From the NCBI GenBank assembly GCA_023131975.1, contig JAGLYV010000077.1:40594-104593 (forward strand): DNA of 64,000 nucleotides, read 5' to 3'. The notes under the pieces were generated by a model. It worked only from the letters and a program-made list of their open reading frames with translations. It did no database searches and was not told the origin of the DNA. The DNA is from Candidatus Krumholzibacteriia bacterium. Lineage in GTDB: Bacteria; Krumholzibacteriota; Krumholzibacteriia; Krumholzibacteriales; Krumholzibacteriaceae. Shown here piece after piece: positions 26,138 through 34,433 of the stretch. The position numbers were made by a program, and so were the translations under genes. Each line of letters starts with the position of its first letter. The stretch's first letter is position 1.

Positions 26138-27445
26138 ATGACAGTAAAGATAAAAAGTATATCCGGCAATAAGGGCTTCTTCCAGGAAGAAGATGAGATA
26201 CTCTCGATCGATGATATAGAGATATGCGATCAGCTTGATATCCTGTTTCTTTCCGCGGAGGAGGGTGCCGCCCGATTCACCGTTCGCCGAAAGAGCGGCA
26301 GGATCGTGTCCAGAAGGATAAGGTTCTCGACACTTGAGAGGGCAATGCCTGTATTCGAGGAGATGGAATTCAAAAACTGCAGAAGCCGATGTGTTTTCTG
26401 TTTTGTTGACCAGATGCCTCCGAAGATGAGAAAATCGCTGTATCTTAAGGATGACGACTACAGGCTGAGTTTTCTGTTTGGCAACTATGTCACAATGAAT
26501 GACATCACCGATTCCGAACTGGACAGGATAATAAAGTATAATCTCTCTCCGCTATATGTATCCATCCATGCTACGGGCAAGAAAATCCGGAAAACAGTAT
26601 TCGGAAGACCGATGAAGAGAGATATCCTGGCAGATCTACGATATCTGGCTGAAAATGACATCACGTACCATGCTCAAATCGTCCTTGTCAACAATTTGAA
26701 CACCGGAAAGGTCCTAGACCGCACTGTAAGGGAAATAATGGCCCTGAGACCAGCATGCAGGTCTCTCGCTATCGTCCCCGTCGGGCTTACAAAACATCGC
26801 CGGGGCCTGAACAAGTTGAGAGGATTTACGAGAATGGAAGCCAGGAATATCGTGGACTGGGCAGAAGAGACCAGGAACAAATATTCTACTTCACGTTTGC
26901 CCGATCCTTTTCTTTTTCTGTCCGACGAGTTCTACCTTCTCGCAGGGAAAGCTCTTCCGCCTGGCAAAGATTATGGCGATTACGAACAGCTTTCCAATGG
27001 AATCGGGATGTGCAGGAATTTCATCGACGAGACGATCAGGGATGTCGCCGAACTAACCTCGGCTGGCAGGAAAAGATTCGAGATGACTGTTGTGACAGGC
27101 AGACTCGGATCGATCTTCTTGAAAAAATATATTGTTCCGATCCTGAACAGGGAAATGCCGGATGCCGATGTGGAGATCGTAACAGCTTCAAACCTGACCT
27201 TCGGCAAAAAAGTAACTGTATCCGGGCTTCTGGCGGGAAAGGATATCATAGAGGCATTGGACGCAGGCAAACAGCGAGGATGCGTTGTACTGCCTCCGAA
27301 CTGCGTAAATCACGATGGAGTCTTTCTGGACAATATCACACCTGGAGAAATCGAGAATATTACCGGAAGAAAAATAATTATCCCCGAGAGATCGTTTCTC
27401 GAAGAAAGTGTCATAATCCAGTGTAACCGGAGGAATGGTCGATGA
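26138..27445 (+). CDS. DUF512 radical-SAM protein with N-terminal PDZ-like domain
   Basis: 435 residues. An N-terminal PDZ-like region (ISGNKGFFQEEDEILSIDD) precedes a radical-SAM cluster motif CRSRCVFCFVDQMP (Cx3Cx2C) and the conserved DDYRLSFLFGNYVTMND, then the DUF512 domain with VTGRLGSIFLKKYIVP and LPPNCVNHDGVFLDN. The family is widespread and nearly always beside der, as here (4-base overlap), hinting at ribosome-related work, but its reaction is not known to me. It begins right after the tRNA-Gly terminator. Confidence 0.88.
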   Translation: MTVKIKSISGNKGFFQEEDEILSIDDIEICDQLDILFLSAEEGAARFTVRRKSGRIVSRRIRFSTLERAMPVFEEMEFKNCRSRCVFCFVDQMPPKMRKSLYLKDDDYRLSFLFGNYVTMNDITDSELDRIIKYNLSPLYVSIHATGKKIRKTVFGRPMKRDILADLRYLAENDITYHAQIVLVNNLNTGKVLDRTVREIMALRPACRSLAIVPVGLTKHRRGLNKLRGFTRMEARNIVDWAEETRNKYSTSRLPDPFLFLSDEFYLLAGKALPPGKDYGDYEQLSNGIGMCRNFIDETIRDVAELTSAGRKRFEMTVVTGRLGSIFLKKYIVPILNREMPDADVEIVTASNLTFGKKVTVSGLLAGKDIIEALDAGKQRGCVVLPPNCVNHDGVFLDNITPGEIENITGRKIIIPERSFLEESVIIQCNRRNGR

Positions 27446-28764
27446 AGAAATATTCTACAGTGGCGATTATCGGGAAGATAAACTCCGGAAAATCGACGCT
27501 ATTCAACAGGATCACCAAATCCCGAAAAGCAATAACTCACGAAACGCCGGGCGTGACAAGAGACAGGATGGAAGAGGTCGCGTCATGGAACGGGATAAGT
27601 TTCAATCTTGTCGATACGGGCGGGTTCAGTCTCAGTGGCGAAGATCATCTCCAGCCTCTCATAACGGAGAGAATAAAAAAGACAGCCGAGGAAGCCGAGC
27701 TGATAATATTTCTGGTGGATGTTGACACGGGAGTAACATTCGAAGACCAAAACCTGATAAAAACATTCAGAACATTCAGGGACAGGATGATCCTGGTCGT
27801 GAACAAAGTCGAAAATAAACAGGATCATATCGACGCGAACGAATTCTATGGAATAGGACTCGGCGACATTTTTCTGGTAAGCGCGCTACATGGGACCGGT
27901 GTTGCCGATCTTCTTGATGAGGTAGTTTCCCGGTTACCCAAAAAACCGGCATTGAAGGCACAGACAGAAGATTTGAGAGTTTCAATAATTGGCAAACCGA
28001 ATGTGGGCAAGAGTTCCCTCGTAAACGCCCTTCTTGGCGAAGACAGGCATATAGTATCTGAGGAACCCGGCACAACAAGAGACACGATCAATATAAGGAT
28101 AAAGTATCACGGCAAGGATATCGTCCTTGTCGATACGGCCGGAGTAAAAAGGAAGGCAAAAACTGAAAGGGGACTTGATTCCATAAGCAGTCTGAAAAGC
28201 ATCCAGGCTGTAAGGGATGCTGATATAGTGCTTGTCATGCTCGATGGGTCTGAACCCGAGATCTCGCGTCAGGATGTCAGGCTTGCCGCCTTGCCTCACA
28301 AATCGGGGAAGGGAGTCATCATACTGATTAACAAGTGGGATCTTGTAGAAAAGGACGAAAAAACCGCCAACGAGTTCACGCAAAGGATCAGGGATGACTT
28401 TCAATTCATCAATTATGCTCCAGTGCTGACCATCTCCGCAAAAGACAGCACGAGACTGACAAAGATATTTCCACTCTGCTTTTCCATCCAGGAGGCGCGA
28501 AAAAAGCAGATCGGGACTTCCGAACTGAACAGGGCAATCGAGGAGGCTGTCAATGCCAAGGCGCCCGGATTCTATAAAACGGGGACAGGAAAGGTCTATT
28601 ACGCGACACAGACTGGCACAGAACCGCCGACCTTCACCCTTTTTGTCAACAAAACGGCCTATTTCCCTCGTTCATATATCCGTTATCTTAATAACAAGAT
28701 AAGAAAAAGGTTTACCTTTGACGGGACAAAGGTTAGGCTGTCCCTGCGTTCAAAGGAGAACTAA
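27442..28764 (+). CDS. der: Double-domain ribosome-assembly GTPase Der (EngA)
   Basis: 440 residues with two GTPase domains and a C-terminal KH-like domain, the Der layout; it helps mature the 50S subunit. Domain 1: GKINSGKSTLFN (residues 11-22), TPGVTRDR, DTGG; domain 2: GKPNVGKSSLVN, DTAGVKRK, NKWD. Two departures are seen in domain 1: the usual GRPNVGKS reads GKINSGKS, and the base-specificity motif NKxD reads NKVE at 121-124. Glu for Asp could weaken guanine recognition. Start ATG overlaps the DUF512 stop; plsY follows two bases after its stop. Confidence 0.94.
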   Translation: MKKYSTVAIIGKINSGKSTLFNRITKSRKAITHETPGVTRDRMEEVASWNGISFNLVDTGGFSLSGEDHLQPLITERIKKTAEEAELIIFLVDVDTGVTFEDQNLIKTFRTFRDRMILVVNKVENKQDHIDANEFYGIGLGDIFLVSALHGTGVADLLDEVVSRLPKKPALKAQTEDLRVSIIGKPNVGKSSLVNALLGEDRHIVSEEPGTTRDTINIRIKYHGKDIVLVDTAGVKRKAKTERGLDSISSLKSIQAVRDADIVLVMLDGSEPEISRQDVRLAALPHKSGKGVIILINKWDLVEKDEKTANEFTQRIRDDFQFINYAPVLTISAKDSTRLTKIFPLCFSIQEARKKQIGTSELNRAIEEAVNAKAPGFYKTGTGKVYYATQTGTEPPTFTLFVNKTAYFPRSYIRYLNNKIRKRFTFDGTKVRLSLRSKEN

Positions 28765-28766
28765 AA

Positions 28767-29381
28767 ATGGATTCAGTGGTCAGATTTATCCTGATCCTTG
28801 TTCCGTGCTATCTCCTTGGATCAATACCCTCAAGCTACATAATGGGAAAGCTGCTCCGGGGTATCGACCTGAGACAGCATGGCAGCGGCAATCTTGGGGC
28901 AGCAAACACTTTCAGAGTCCTTGGTGCCAAGGCTGCTGTGCCTGTCCTTCTGTTTGACATAGGAAAAGGGTTCCTTGCTGTAAAAATCGTCGGTATGTTT
29001 GGAGTCGGCGGAATCCTCCAGATACTTACTGGTGTCCTTGTTGTGATCCTGGGACATAACTATTCCATTTTTGTGAAGTTTTCGGGAGGGAAGGGGGTAG
29101 GAACGACAGCGGGCGCGTTTCTCGCCATGGCACCTGTGGCAGTTGGGATCTGTTTTGTGATCTGGGCCATAATTCTTCTTATGTTCAGGATCGTTTCCGT
29201 TGCCAGCATAATCTCGGCACTTTTTCTCCCGGTGATGATCCTCCTCGCGAACCGTTTTATGGAAAGCGGGACTCACGTCTACGTTGTGGTCATGTCCATC
29301 ATTATGGCTGCGCTGGTCGTCTATAAGCACAGAAGCAACTTAAAGCGTCTGTCGAAAGGTACTGAACCAAGGATTTTCTAG
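28767..29381 (+). CDS. plsY: Glycerol-3-phosphate acyltransferase (acyl-phosphate dependent)
   Basis: Membrane enzyme of 204 residues with about five transmembrane helices. The three cytoplasmic motifs are present: GSIPSSYIMGK with HGSGNLGAANTFR, GHNYSIFVKFSGGKGVGTT, and the late KHRSNLKRL. PlsY acylates the 1-position of glycerol-3-phosphate using acyl-phosphate. GpsA, which makes its substrate, is encoded 10 bases downstream, and the next enzyme, PlsC, is in the fusion at 8572. No plsX is in the window. Confidence 0.96.
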   Translation: MDSVVRFILILVPCYLLGSIPSSYIMGKLLRGIDLRQHGSGNLGAANTFRVLGAKAAVPVLLFDIGKGFLAVKIVGMFGVGGILQILTGVLVVILGHNYSIFVKFSGGKGVGTTAGAFLAMAPVAVGICFVIWAIILLMFRIVSVASIISALFLPVMILLANRFMESGTHVYVVVMSIIMAALVVYKHRSNLKRLSKGTEPRIF

Positions 29382-29391
29382 TTGAGGACTC

Positions 29392-30426
29392 ATGATTAGA
29401 AAGAAAAATATCGGATCGGAAAAAGTCGCTGTCATAGGAGCTGGAAGTTGGGGCACGACCCTCGCGCTTCTTCTTGCAGACAAGGGATCGGATGTAAATC
29501 TATGGGAGTTCTTTCCTGATCAGGCGCGTGATCTTATCAGGTACAGAGAAAACAAAAAATTCCTGCCTGGTGTCAAGATACCGGCTAATGTACATATCAC
29601 TTCGGACCTTGAGACAGCCCTTGCCGACGCATCCCACATATTGTTCGTCACTCCGAGTCATACTATGCGTAAGGTCGCGCGGCAGGTAGCGGCTACTCCG
29701 GGATTCCACAAAAAGATGATTGCTATCAACGCGTCAAAGGGACTCGAAGAAAAGACTCTCTGCAGAATGAGCGAAGTCCTGTCTCAGGAACTGAGGCTTC
29801 CCGCGAGGCGGATAGTAGGTCTTCTGGGGCCCAGTCATGCGGAGGAAGTAAGCAGAAAAATGCCTACATCCATCGTTGTGGCAGGACCTGACATCAAGAT
29901 ACTTAAGGATATCCAGGATCTGTTCATGACTGATTATTTCAGAGTATATACAAACAAGGATCTTGTAGGAGTGGAACTGGGTGTATCTCTGAAAAACACA
30001 ATTGCCATAGCTGCCGGGATCTGTGACGGCCTGGGGTTTGGTGACAACACCAAGGCAGCGCTTCTGACCAGAGGCCTTGCCGAGACCAAAAGGCTGGCTT
30101 GCAAGCTTGGCGCGAAAGATGACACATTGAGCGGGCTTGCGGGTGTCGGCGACATGATAGTGACCTGCATGAGTCGTCACAGTAGAAACAGATATGTCGG
30201 CGAAGAGATCGGGAAGGGCAGGACCCTGAGTGATATCCTGGAAGAAATGGTGATGGTGGCAGAGGGAGTCAAAACGACAAGGGCAGCTCTAATGCTATCC
30301 AAAAGAGTAAACGTGGAACTTCCTATTACCGAGCAGGTCTACAAGGTCCTGTTCAGGCGTAAAGACCCCAGAAGGGCCATCAGGGACCTGATGATCAGAA
30401 AAGCAAGGACCGAGATGTACAGATAA
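29392..30426 (+). CDS. gpsA: Glycerol-3-phosphate dehydrogenase [NAD(P)+]
   Basis: 344 residues. N-terminal dinucleotide fold GAGSWGTTLALLLADKG, LFVTPSHTMRKV, KGLEEKTLCRMSEVL, GPSHAEEV, and the catalytic region GVELGVSLKNTIAIAAGICDGL with GDNTKAALLTRGL. It reduces dihydroxyacetone phosphate to glycerol-3-phosphate for phospholipid synthesis, feeding PlsY encoded upstream in the same unit. Confidence 0.96.
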   Translation: MIRKKNIGSEKVAVIGAGSWGTTLALLLADKGSDVNLWEFFPDQARDLIRYRENKKFLPGVKIPANVHITSDLETALADASHILFVTPSHTMRKVARQVAATPGFHKKMIAINASKGLEEKTLCRMSEVLSQELRLPARRIVGLLGPSHAEEVSRKMPTSIVVAGPDIKILKDIQDLFMTDYFRVYTNKDLVGVELGVSLKNTIAIAAGICDGLGFGDNTKAALLTRGLAETKRLACKLGAKDDTLSGLAGVGDMIVTCMSRHSRNRYVGEEIGKGRTLSDILEEMVMVAEGVKTTRAALMLSKRVNVELPITEQVYKVLFRRKDPRRAIRDLMIRKARTEMYR

Positions 30427-30468
30427 TCCGTACTCTCCGGATGGAAGACACTAGACAAGGTGAATCAA

Positions 30469-30834
30469 ATGAAACAGAAGTCCCAGAAACTTTATTACTC
30501 TATCGGGGAAGTAAGCGAGCTTATGGGTGTCAAACCCCATGTCCTCAGATACTGGGAGACCCAGTTTCCCGTATTGAAGCCCAGAAAAAACAGGGCAGGG
30601 AACAGGACTTACAGGATTCGGGACATAAAGTACATACTTTCCATCAAAAAGCTGCTGTATGACAAGGGATATACAATATCCGGAGCCAGGCAGAAACTCA
30701 GGGAATCGAGCAATAACCCGGACATCCTTATCGAACAATTGAGCATACCGTTTGCCGCACCGGGGAAATTCGAGGCAGCCCTGTCGCTCAAGCAGGATCT
30801 GCTCGAACTTAAATCGCTTGTCGAAAGCCTGTGA
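30469..30834 (+). CDS. MerR-type transcriptional regulator
   Basis: About 121 residues. The N-terminus is a MerR winged helix (YYSIGEVSELMGVKPHVLRYWETQFPVLKPRKNRAGNRTYR, then a helix YILSIKKLLYDKGYTISGARQKL). There is no ligand-binding C-terminal domain with conserved cysteines, only a short helical region, so the signal is unknown. The frame opens with a GTG at 30460, but AAGG at 30457-30460 serves ATG 30469. Small MerR proteins of this kind are common after gpsA or next to tRNA genes in several phyla. Likely the last gene of the DUF512-der-plsY-gpsA unit. Confidence 0.85.
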   Translation: MKQKSQKLYYSIGEVSELMGVKPHVLRYWETQFPVLKPRKNRAGNRTYRIRDIKYILSIKKLLYDKGYTISGARQKLRESSNNPDILIEQLSIPFAAPGKFEAALSLKQDLLELKSLVESL

Positions 30835-30926
30835 TTCTGTTGTGGGCCACTGACTGTCCCGTTTAGTAATGGCCGGAAATTTTAAGCTTGTTTTTTCTCG
30901 CGTCAGAGGTTTATTTTATCATCTGT

Positions 30927-31003
30927 CGGGGCGTGGCGCAGTCCGGTAGCGCACTTGCATGGGGGGCAAGTGGTCGCTGGTTCGAATCCAGTCGCCCCGA
31001 CCA
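30927..31003 (+). tRNA. tRNA-Pro (anticodon GGG)
   Basis: Acceptor CGGGGCG/CGCCCCG, D-stem GCGC/GCGC, anticodon stem CTTGC/GCAAG with loop ATGGGGG (anticodon GGG), T-loop TTCGAAT, discriminator A and an encoded CCA. A T-run follows. A weak promoter (TTGTTT, 18 bases, TATTTT at 30912-30917) lies just upstream. Most of the body matches the tRNA-Pro at 33757. Confidence 0.95.
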
Positions 31004-31038
31004 TTTTTTTCAAACCCCTCCGCAAGCAGGATAATGAT

Positions 31039-31719
31039 ATGTTTCTTGATGATTTCGGGGTCATTATTCCCGCGTACAATGAGAAGGAACATATCGCAAA
31101 TGTGATCCTTTCTCTGAAAAAGATATTTCCTCCCGGAAATATCGTCATTGTCGATGATGGATCTGGAGATGGAACCGCAGAGACCGCACGCTTGACTGGA
31201 GTGGTTGTCATCGAACATCCGGAAAACAGGGGAAAGGGCGCGGCCCTGCGATCAGGGTTCGAGTATTTTAACCACAAGACTGATATCCGGGGAGTTTTTA
31301 CCCTGGATGCGGACGGTCAGCACGACCCATCGGAGATCTCAGGGTTTATAGAAAGATTCAACGAAGCAGGGACTGATATCCTTATTGGAAACAGGATGGA
31401 TTCGACCGAGAACATGCCTTTAGTAAGGAAACTCACAAACAGATTCACCTCAATGGTCATCAGCCGCAGAGCGGGATGCAGGATCGAAGACAGTCAGTCG
31501 GGCTACCGATTGATAAAAAATTCTCTTCTTGCCAGAATCGATCTTGTCACGGAACATTTCGAAACCGAAAGTGAGATTCTGATCAAGGCCGGCAGAGATG
31601 GCGCAACAATAGGTTCGGTGCCCATCAGCACGATATACGCTACCGAAGAAAGCAAGATCAATCCATTACGCGACACGATCCGGTTTTTGAAGCTGGTCAC
31701 CAAGAGTTTTTTCTGGTAG
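31039..31719 (+). CDS. Family 2 glycosyltransferase (dolichyl/polyprenyl-phosphate sugar synthase-like)
   Basis: About 226 residues from ATG 31039, with GCAGG upstream. GT-A fold signatures: VIIPAYNEKEHI, IVIVDDGSGDGT, HPENRGKGAALRSGF, the DxD-type LDADGQHDPSE, and SQSGYRLIKNSLL. There are no transmembrane helices at the C-terminus. The closest general class is polyprenyl-phosphate mannose/glucose synthases, but donor and acceptor cannot be told. It follows tRNA-Pro directly and precedes surE after an inverted repeat. Confidence 0.82.
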   Translation: MFLDDFGVIIPAYNEKEHIANVILSLKKIFPPGNIVIVDDGSGDGTAETARLTGVVVIEHPENRGKGAALRSGFEYFNHKTDIRGVFTLDADGQHDPSEISGFIERFNEAGTDILIGNRMDSTENMPLVRKLTNRFTSMVISRRAGCRIEDSQSGYRLIKNSLLARIDLVTEHFETESEILIKAGRDGATIGSVPISTIYATEESKINPLRDTIRFLKLVTKSFFW

Positions 31720-31727
31720 TCTGCGTT

Positions 31728-31757
31728 CTTCCCGTAATAATAACGGATAACGGGAAG
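31728..31757 (+). terminator. Inverted repeat between the glycosyltransferase gene and surE
   Basis: CTTCCCGT (31728-31735) and ACGGGAAG (31750-31757) form a perfect 8-base-pair stem with a 14-base loop. There is no T-run after it, so termination is weak; an operator or RNA processing site is equally possible. Confidence 0.4.
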
Positions 31758-31787
31758 TCAAATACATGCATGAGTGGGGAGAAGTGA

Positions 31788-32555
31788 TTGAAGAGGGACC
31801 CGATTATACTTGTCACGAATGATGATGGGATTCGAGCGGAGGGCATCAAGGCTCTTGCGGCTGGAATAGCTCATCTCGGTAAGGTCATAATCGTTGCTCC
31901 TGAAAATGAACAGAGCGCCACAAGCCACGCAATTACCCTGGACAGGCCTCTCAGAATAAATAAATACAGCGATGACAGGTACGGCGTCTCGGGCACTCCC
32001 GCGGACTGCTTATTGATGGCAGTCCAGGGCATTCTGGGCGAAAAGCCTGACATCGTTGTCTCGGGAATAAATCATGGTCCGAATCTTGGTGAGGATGTGA
32101 TGTACTCAGGGACCGTGGCCGCCGCGATAGAGGGGTACCTCATGGGCATATCCTCGATAGCATTCTCCGTCACATCCTGGGATCCTGTTTCTTTCGATGC
32201 CGCTGCTTCCATTTCAGCAATGCTTACATCAAGAATGCTCGAGGGCATGGAAGATAATACGCTTCTGTGGAACGTGAATATCCCAGCAAGGCCTGCTAAC
32301 GAGATCTGTGGTATCAGGGTAGCCAGGTTGGGATCTCGCATATATAATGACGCTGTGATCAAGCAGACCGATCCGAGAGGCAAGGAATGTTACTGGATAG
32401 GTGGGGGAAAACCGGACTGGAAGAAAGAAAAAGATTCTGATTTTTGTGCCATAACTGAAGGATATGTGTCTCTGACACCACTTATGGTGGATATGACTGA
32501 CAGAAAAAGGATGAGTGATCTCGATAAATGGGACCTGGACTTGAGCCGGAAGTAG
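31788..32555 (+). CDS. surE: 5'/3'-nucleotidase SurE
   Basis: 255 residues starting at TTG 31788, preceded by GGGGAGAAG. Metal-dependent survival protein phosphatase acting on nucleoside monophosphates. Motifs: LVTNDDGIRAEGI (the paired Asp ligands), VVAPENEQSATSHAIT-like segment, SGTPADC, VVSGINHGPNLGEDVMYSGTVAAA. The gene overlaps pcm by 28 bases, the classic surE-pcm pair linked to stationary-phase survival. Confidence 0.95.
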   Translation: MKRDPIILVTNDDGIRAEGIKALAAGIAHLGKVIIVAPENEQSATSHAITLDRPLRINKYSDDRYGVSGTPADCLLMAVQGILGEKPDIVVSGINHGPNLGEDVMYSGTVAAAIEGYLMGISSIAFSVTSWDPVSFDAAASISAMLTSRMLEGMEDNTLLWNVNIPARPANEICGIRVARLGSRIYNDAVIKQTDPRGKECYWIGGGKPDWKKEKDSDFCAITEGYVSLTPLMVDMTDRKRMSDLDKWDLDLSRK

Positions 32556-33181
32556 ATTACAGCATCGCGCGAAAACGCATGGTGAGAGACCAACTTTCCG
32601 CGAGAGGCATCGAAGACAAAAGGCTTCTTCAAGCTTTTATGGAGGTGCCGAGACACCTTTTTCTCGATCCCGCGACAGGAGCGAGAGCATACGACGATTG
32701 TTCATTTCCAATCGGATATTCACAGACTATCTCCCAGCCCTACATCCAGGCGATGATGATGCAGCATCTACAGATATCTCCGAAAGACAGAATACTGGAA
32801 GTCGGGACCGGTAGTGGTTACCAGACAGCAATATTGTCACTGCTCGGCCAGGAAGTGTTCTCTGTCGAAAGGATCGCTCCATTGTCAAAGAATGCAGGGG
32901 AGATCCTTTCGCGAATCAGGACAGGCAGGATCAGACTGAAGATCACCGACGGATCGGACGGGTGGAAATTCTACGCACCCTACGACAAGATTATCGTGTC
33001 CGCGGCGATGCGCGAAAAACCTGTCACCTTACTTGAGCAATTAGGCGTTGAAGGCATGCTGATTGCACCAGTTGCGAAGGAACGTGAACATCTGGTCTTA
33101 TACAAGTGGGTCGCGGGTGAGCTTAAAGAGCAAATACTCTCAAGATGCGCATTCGTACCTCTTCTGAAGGGAATCCAATAG
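32528..33181 (+). CDS. pcm: Protein-L-isoaspartate O-methyltransferase
   Basis: 217 residues. Repairs isoaspartyl residues in aged proteins using SAM. Visible are MVRDQLSARGIED, VPRHLFLDPATGARAYDD, PIGYSQTISQPYIQA and the SAM-binding VGTGSGYQTAILSLL. It overlaps surE, and the next gene starts on its stop codon (TAGTG). The partners surE upstream and the nlpD- and sigma-like genes downstream repeat the gammaproteobacterial stationary-phase order. Confidence 0.95.
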   Translation: MGPGLEPEVDYSIARKRMVRDQLSARGIEDKRLLQAFMEVPRHLFLDPATGARAYDDCSFPIGYSQTISQPYIQAMMMQHLQISPKDRILEVGTGSGYQTAILSLLGQEVFSVERIAPLSKNAGEILSRIRTGRIRLKITDGSDGWKFYAPYDKIIVSAAMREKPVTLLEQLGVEGMLIAPVAKEREHLVLYKWVAGELKEQILSRCAFVPLLKGIQ

Positions 33182-33681
33182 TGACTTATCCAATATTCGC
33201 GCTGATCCAGGGAATGTCCCCGAAACTACTGACATTTCTTATAGCTGCCCTCCCTATATCCGAACTAAGAGGTGCGATACCGTATGCCCTGTCAAGCGGG
33301 GGGTTGGGGTGGAAAGAGGCCTATTTCTACTCTGTGATGGGCAATTTTCTTCCCGTGATACCGATACTGCTCTTTCTGGAGCGAGTGTCTGACTGGCTCA
33401 GGAAATATCCCATGTGGGACCGCTTTTTCGAATGGTTCTTTGCCCGTACACGCAGGAAAGGGCAGATGATATCAAGATTCGAGGCTCTCGGGCTGGTTCT
33501 TTTCGTCGCGATCCCTTTGCCCGTTACAGGAGCCTGGACCGGATGTGCCGCAGCTTTCCTGTTCAAAATACCTCTGAGGCTGGCGATTCCAGCTGTCGCT
33601 GCCGGAATCCTTATAGCAGGAGCTGTCGTAACGCTGGCATTTATGGGTGTTATTTCATTCTGGGGAATAGCTTCAGGCTGA
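33181..33681 (+). CDS. Small multidrug export family membrane protein (COG2426 type)
   Basis: About 166 residues, four or five hydrophobic segments. Family signatures are PISELRGAIPYAL near the N-terminus and LFVAIPLPVTGAWTGCAAAFL in the second half. GTG 33181 overlapping the pcm stop is chosen because AAGGGAA lies 7 bases upstream; a longer frame from ATG 33145 is possible. Family members are annotated as putative small multidrug exporters, but the substrate is unproven. Likely part of the surE-pcm unit. Confidence 0.8.
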   Translation: MTYPIFALIQGMSPKLLTFLIAALPISELRGAIPYALSSGGLGWKEAYFYSVMGNFLPVIPILLFLERVSDWLRKYPMWDRFFEWFFARTRRKGQMISRFEALGLVLFVAIPLPVTGAWTGCAAAFLFKIPLRLAIPAVAAGILIAGAVVTLAFMGVISFWGIASG

Positions 33682-33715
33682 ATAGTTATTTTCAGTGTAG
33701 TAATGCCGATTTTAT

Positions 33716-33744
33716 TTGAGTTATTGGTCACAAATTGCTATTTT
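33716..33744 (+). promoter_or_regulatory. Sigma-70 promoter for tRNA-Pro (CGG)
   Basis: TTGAGT (33716-33721), 17 bases, TATTTT (33739-33744). The predicted start is about 6 bases before the mature tRNA 5' end at 33757. Confidence 0.45.
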
Positions 33745-33756
33745 ACCGAGTGAATT

Positions 33757-33833
33757 CGGGGCGTAGCGCAGTTCGGTAGCGCGCCTGCTTCGGGAGTAGG
33801 AAGTCGCTGGTTCAAATCCAGTCGCCCCGACCA
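33757..33833 (+). tRNA. tRNA-Pro (anticodon CGG)
   Basis: Acceptor CGGGGCG/CGCCCCG, D-stem GCGC/GCGC, anticodon stem CCTGC/GTAGG with loop TTCGGGA (anticodon CGG), T-loop TTCAAAT, discriminator A and encoded CCA. The lipoprotein gene begins 11 bases after it. Confidence 0.95.
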
Positions 33834-33843
33834 CTTTTTAATA

Positions 33844-34416
33844 ATGGGAACTTATCAGGCAAGAACTCTTCGAGTAATTTTCGCCTGCTGCGTGATCGCG
33901 CTGGCAGGTTCCTGCTCACCTTCCCCAAAATACATGGGGAAGAAGAGGGACAATGAGCAGAAATCGGCGCCCCCTGCCACCACCAAAAGGCAACTGAAAC
34001 CAGAGAAAACGGCTTCTCTTGGTAATCCTGTCGGTGATTTTAATATTTCCATGATAACCAGCCTTTACGGCCTCAGAAAACATCCGCGACACAAGACTAT
34101 GGAATTCCATCCGGGAATAGATATCGACACAGAAATGGGCGAAGCTGTTCTTTCGGTCGCTGACGGTGTAATAATATTTTCCGGAAAACAGGGTGGATAT
34201 GGTAATGTGATCATTGTAGAGCATTCTGAAGAGTTCTGCACAGTATACGCTCACCTCGCGCTCATGGTAGTGACAAAAGGTGATGTAGTACACAGGGGGG
34301 AGCTTATCGGCAACGTAGGAGTGACAGGTAATTCTACTGGTTCACACCTTCATTTCGAAGTGAGGATCAACGGGAAAACGGTCGACCCGCTTGATTACCT
34401 CAAAATCAGCAAATGA
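33844..34416 (+). CDS. M23-family (LytM) lipoprotein, NlpD-like
   Basis: 190 residues. A lipoprotein signal (VIFACCVIALAGSC, lipobox LAGS-C) is followed by a basic linker and a LytM domain. Active-type metal ligands are visible: HPGIDIDT (H and D) and HLHFEV (HxH), so unlike many NlpD proteins this one may be catalytic or at least keeps the zinc residues. There is no LysM domain. NlpD-type factors activate or act as peptidoglycan hydrolases at the septum. The position just before a sigma-70 gene and after surE-pcm supports the NlpD assignment. Confidence 0.85.
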   Translation: MGTYQARTLRVIFACCVIALAGSCSPSPKYMGKKRDNEQKSAPPATTKRQLKPEKTASLGNPVGDFNISMITSLYGLRKHPRHKTMEFHPGIDIDTEMGEAVLSVADGVIIFSGKQGGYGNVIIVEHSEEFCTVYAHLALMVVTKGDVVHRGELIGNVGVTGNSTGSHLHFEVRINGKTVDPLDYLKISK

Positions 34417-34433
34417 CCTTTACGGGAAGAAAG

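Noticed and set aside
26755-27426. Plus-strand frame of 223 codons within the DUF512 gene
   Set aside because: It is in another frame of a well-conserved gene and encodes an arginine- and serine-rich peptide without domain features.
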